Assembly: GCA_947644195.1 (NCBI GenBank)
Contig: CANRZB010000004.1
Coordinates: 49,220-113,219 of the forward strand
Reading direction: 5' to 3'
Source: an uncultured Clostridium sp.
GTDB taxonomy: Bacteria > Bacillota > Clostridia > Lachnospirales > Lachnospiraceae
Length of the DNA: 64,000 nucleotides
This document shows positions 63,386 through 64,000 of the stretch, piece after piece (position 1 is the first letter of the stretch; each line of letters opens with the position of its first letter). Both the position numbers and the translations under genes were made by a program. Under the pieces are notes generated by a model. The model saw only the letters and a program-made list of their open reading frames with translations. It ran no database searches and was not told where the DNA came from.

Positions 63386-64000
63386 CTATTTTTTCTTGAT
63401 TTTCTTTTGATTTTTCGCCCAAACTTCTATCTTTTCGCAATAATCGTCAAACCAGTCTACTTCTCTCTCTGTGATAATTTCCCTGGAATATGCCGCTCTG
63501 CGTATCAACTCCGCAGCTCTCTCGATCCCCGCTGCACCTGGACGATTTTGTAATTTTTCAGATAACTCCTGTATCCATTCATCTTCCGGCATAGAAATCC
63601 GAACGCCCAACCCTGCATGTCGCAGACGATTTAGAAAAATACTCAAACGTACTCTGATATAATGCCGTCTGTTATTTGTCCGCAAATGTGCCATGCGTTT
63701 CCTCTGTTTCCTTTTTCTTCTCCACCAAAACAGAATAGAAATCACGATACCGGCAAGTAAAATGCCTGCGGATACCACTAACATCCGCTGCCAGAAGCGC
63801 AAACCCGACCACCATCTTTGGAATCCCTGCCGGTCCGTTCCACTGCCGCCCCCATGGTTTCCACCTTGATAGATCTCCGAGTGTCCCGCTGGCACGTTTT
63901 TCTGCTTCACTGCATCGGTATGGGAAGCCGGCGCTTTGGTTTCTTTCGGTTCTTGGGTCTCCGTCGGCTCCGGCAGCGGCACGGCTGCCGGAGGATCGGT
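63386..64000 (-). CDS. C-terminal part of a transglutaminase-like (TgpA/DUF4129-type) membrane protein, cut by the window edge
   Basis: The frame stays open to base 64000, so the N-terminus is outside the window; a GTG at 63982 is not a start. Visible: a Pro/Glu/Thr linker, one membrane helix (MLVVSAGILLAGIVISILFWW), a basic stretch and a helical cytosolic end with RLSIFLNRLRHAGLGVRISM, EWIQELSEKL and RRAAYSREIITEREVDWF, the DUF4129-like tail of TgpA-type proteins. The catalytic transglutaminase domain would be upstream. Confidence 0.7.
   Translation of the reverse strand, partial: TDPPAAVPLPEPTETQEPKETKAPASHTDAVKQKNVPAGHSEIYQGGNHGGGSGTDRQGFQRWWSGLRFWQRMLVVSAGILLAGIVISILFWWRRKRKQRKRMAHLRTNNRRHYIRVRLSIFLNRLRHAGLGVRISMPEDEWIQELSEKLQNRPGAAGIERAAELIRRAAYSREIITEREVDWFDDYCEKIEVWAKNQKKIKKK

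Noticed and set aside
63386..63982. Complete 198-aa protein starting at 63982
   Set aside because: The frame continues without a stop to the window edge and the sequence begins inside a Pro/Glu linker, so it is a 5'-truncated gene.

Overview
The window looks like a chromosomal segment from a spore-forming anaerobic Firmicute of the Clostridia, most likely a Lachnospiraceae member. Support: the rpsL-rpsG-fusA-tuf order, a YyaC spore protease homologue, strong AGGAGG ribosome-binding sites (including GTG and TTG starts), dense packing of genes on one strand, DUF5711/LysM proteins, cellobiose 2-epimerase and GH26 mannan genes, and Zn-ribbon Ser/Thr kinases with FHA and PP2C partners. No phage structural genes, IS transposases, CRISPR array, tRNA or rRNA were seen.

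Layout. (1) 1-20.5 kb: a very large eukaryote-like phosphosignalling island read right to left. It holds two PP2C phosphatases, three FHA proteins, a VWA-TM-FHA protein, six Zn-ribbon protein kinases (one FHA-fused, two with PASTA-like ectodomains, one with a solute-binding-protein-like ectodomain, two cytosolic), two secreted proteins and, at the far end, a LytTR response regulator. It starts at a near-consensus sigma-A promoter overlaid by a perfect 16-bp inverted repeat, and a divergent 67-aa XRE-type regulator sits beside it. (2) 20.6-25 kb: a secreted SH3b/ricin/CHAP wall hydrolase, a tandem PII-like protein and a frameshifted DUF1538 membrane protein. (3) 24.9-28.1 kb: mannan use (GH26, cellobiose 2-epimerase, divergent AraC regulator). 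(4) 28.1-36.7 kb: an ABC exporter with three permease genes, a small secreted DUF2712-like protein, a two-component system whose probable operator is four 11-bp-phased direct repeats, and small accessory genes. (5) 36.8-44.3 kb: resistance and defence island with an Erm methyltransferase preceded by an unannotated 9-aa MRLR leader peptide, an ANT-type nucleotidyltransferase, an AAA-ATPase/TOPRIM-like pair and a BsuBI/PstI-like restriction-modification pair; the 38.8-44.5 kb part is visibly AT-rich. (6) 44.5-56.3 kb: housekeeping (tuf, fusA, rpsG, rpsL, DUF5711, LysM, yyaC, recR, ybaB, dnaX, pfk). (7) 56.4-64 kb: a membrane gluzincin peptidase, a membrane LuxR regulator, GH2 beta-galactosidase, glycogen phosphorylase and the 3' part of a transglutaminase-like membrane protein.

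The most notable signals are the multi-kinase island with its promoter/operator and GarA-like phospho-Thr motifs, the erm leader and attenuation region, a two-copy conserved noncoding element (37773-37873 and 60292-60402), the phased repeats in front of the ABC locus, and the AAA/TOPRIM pair. Domain names come from reading motifs by eye; no database search was possible.
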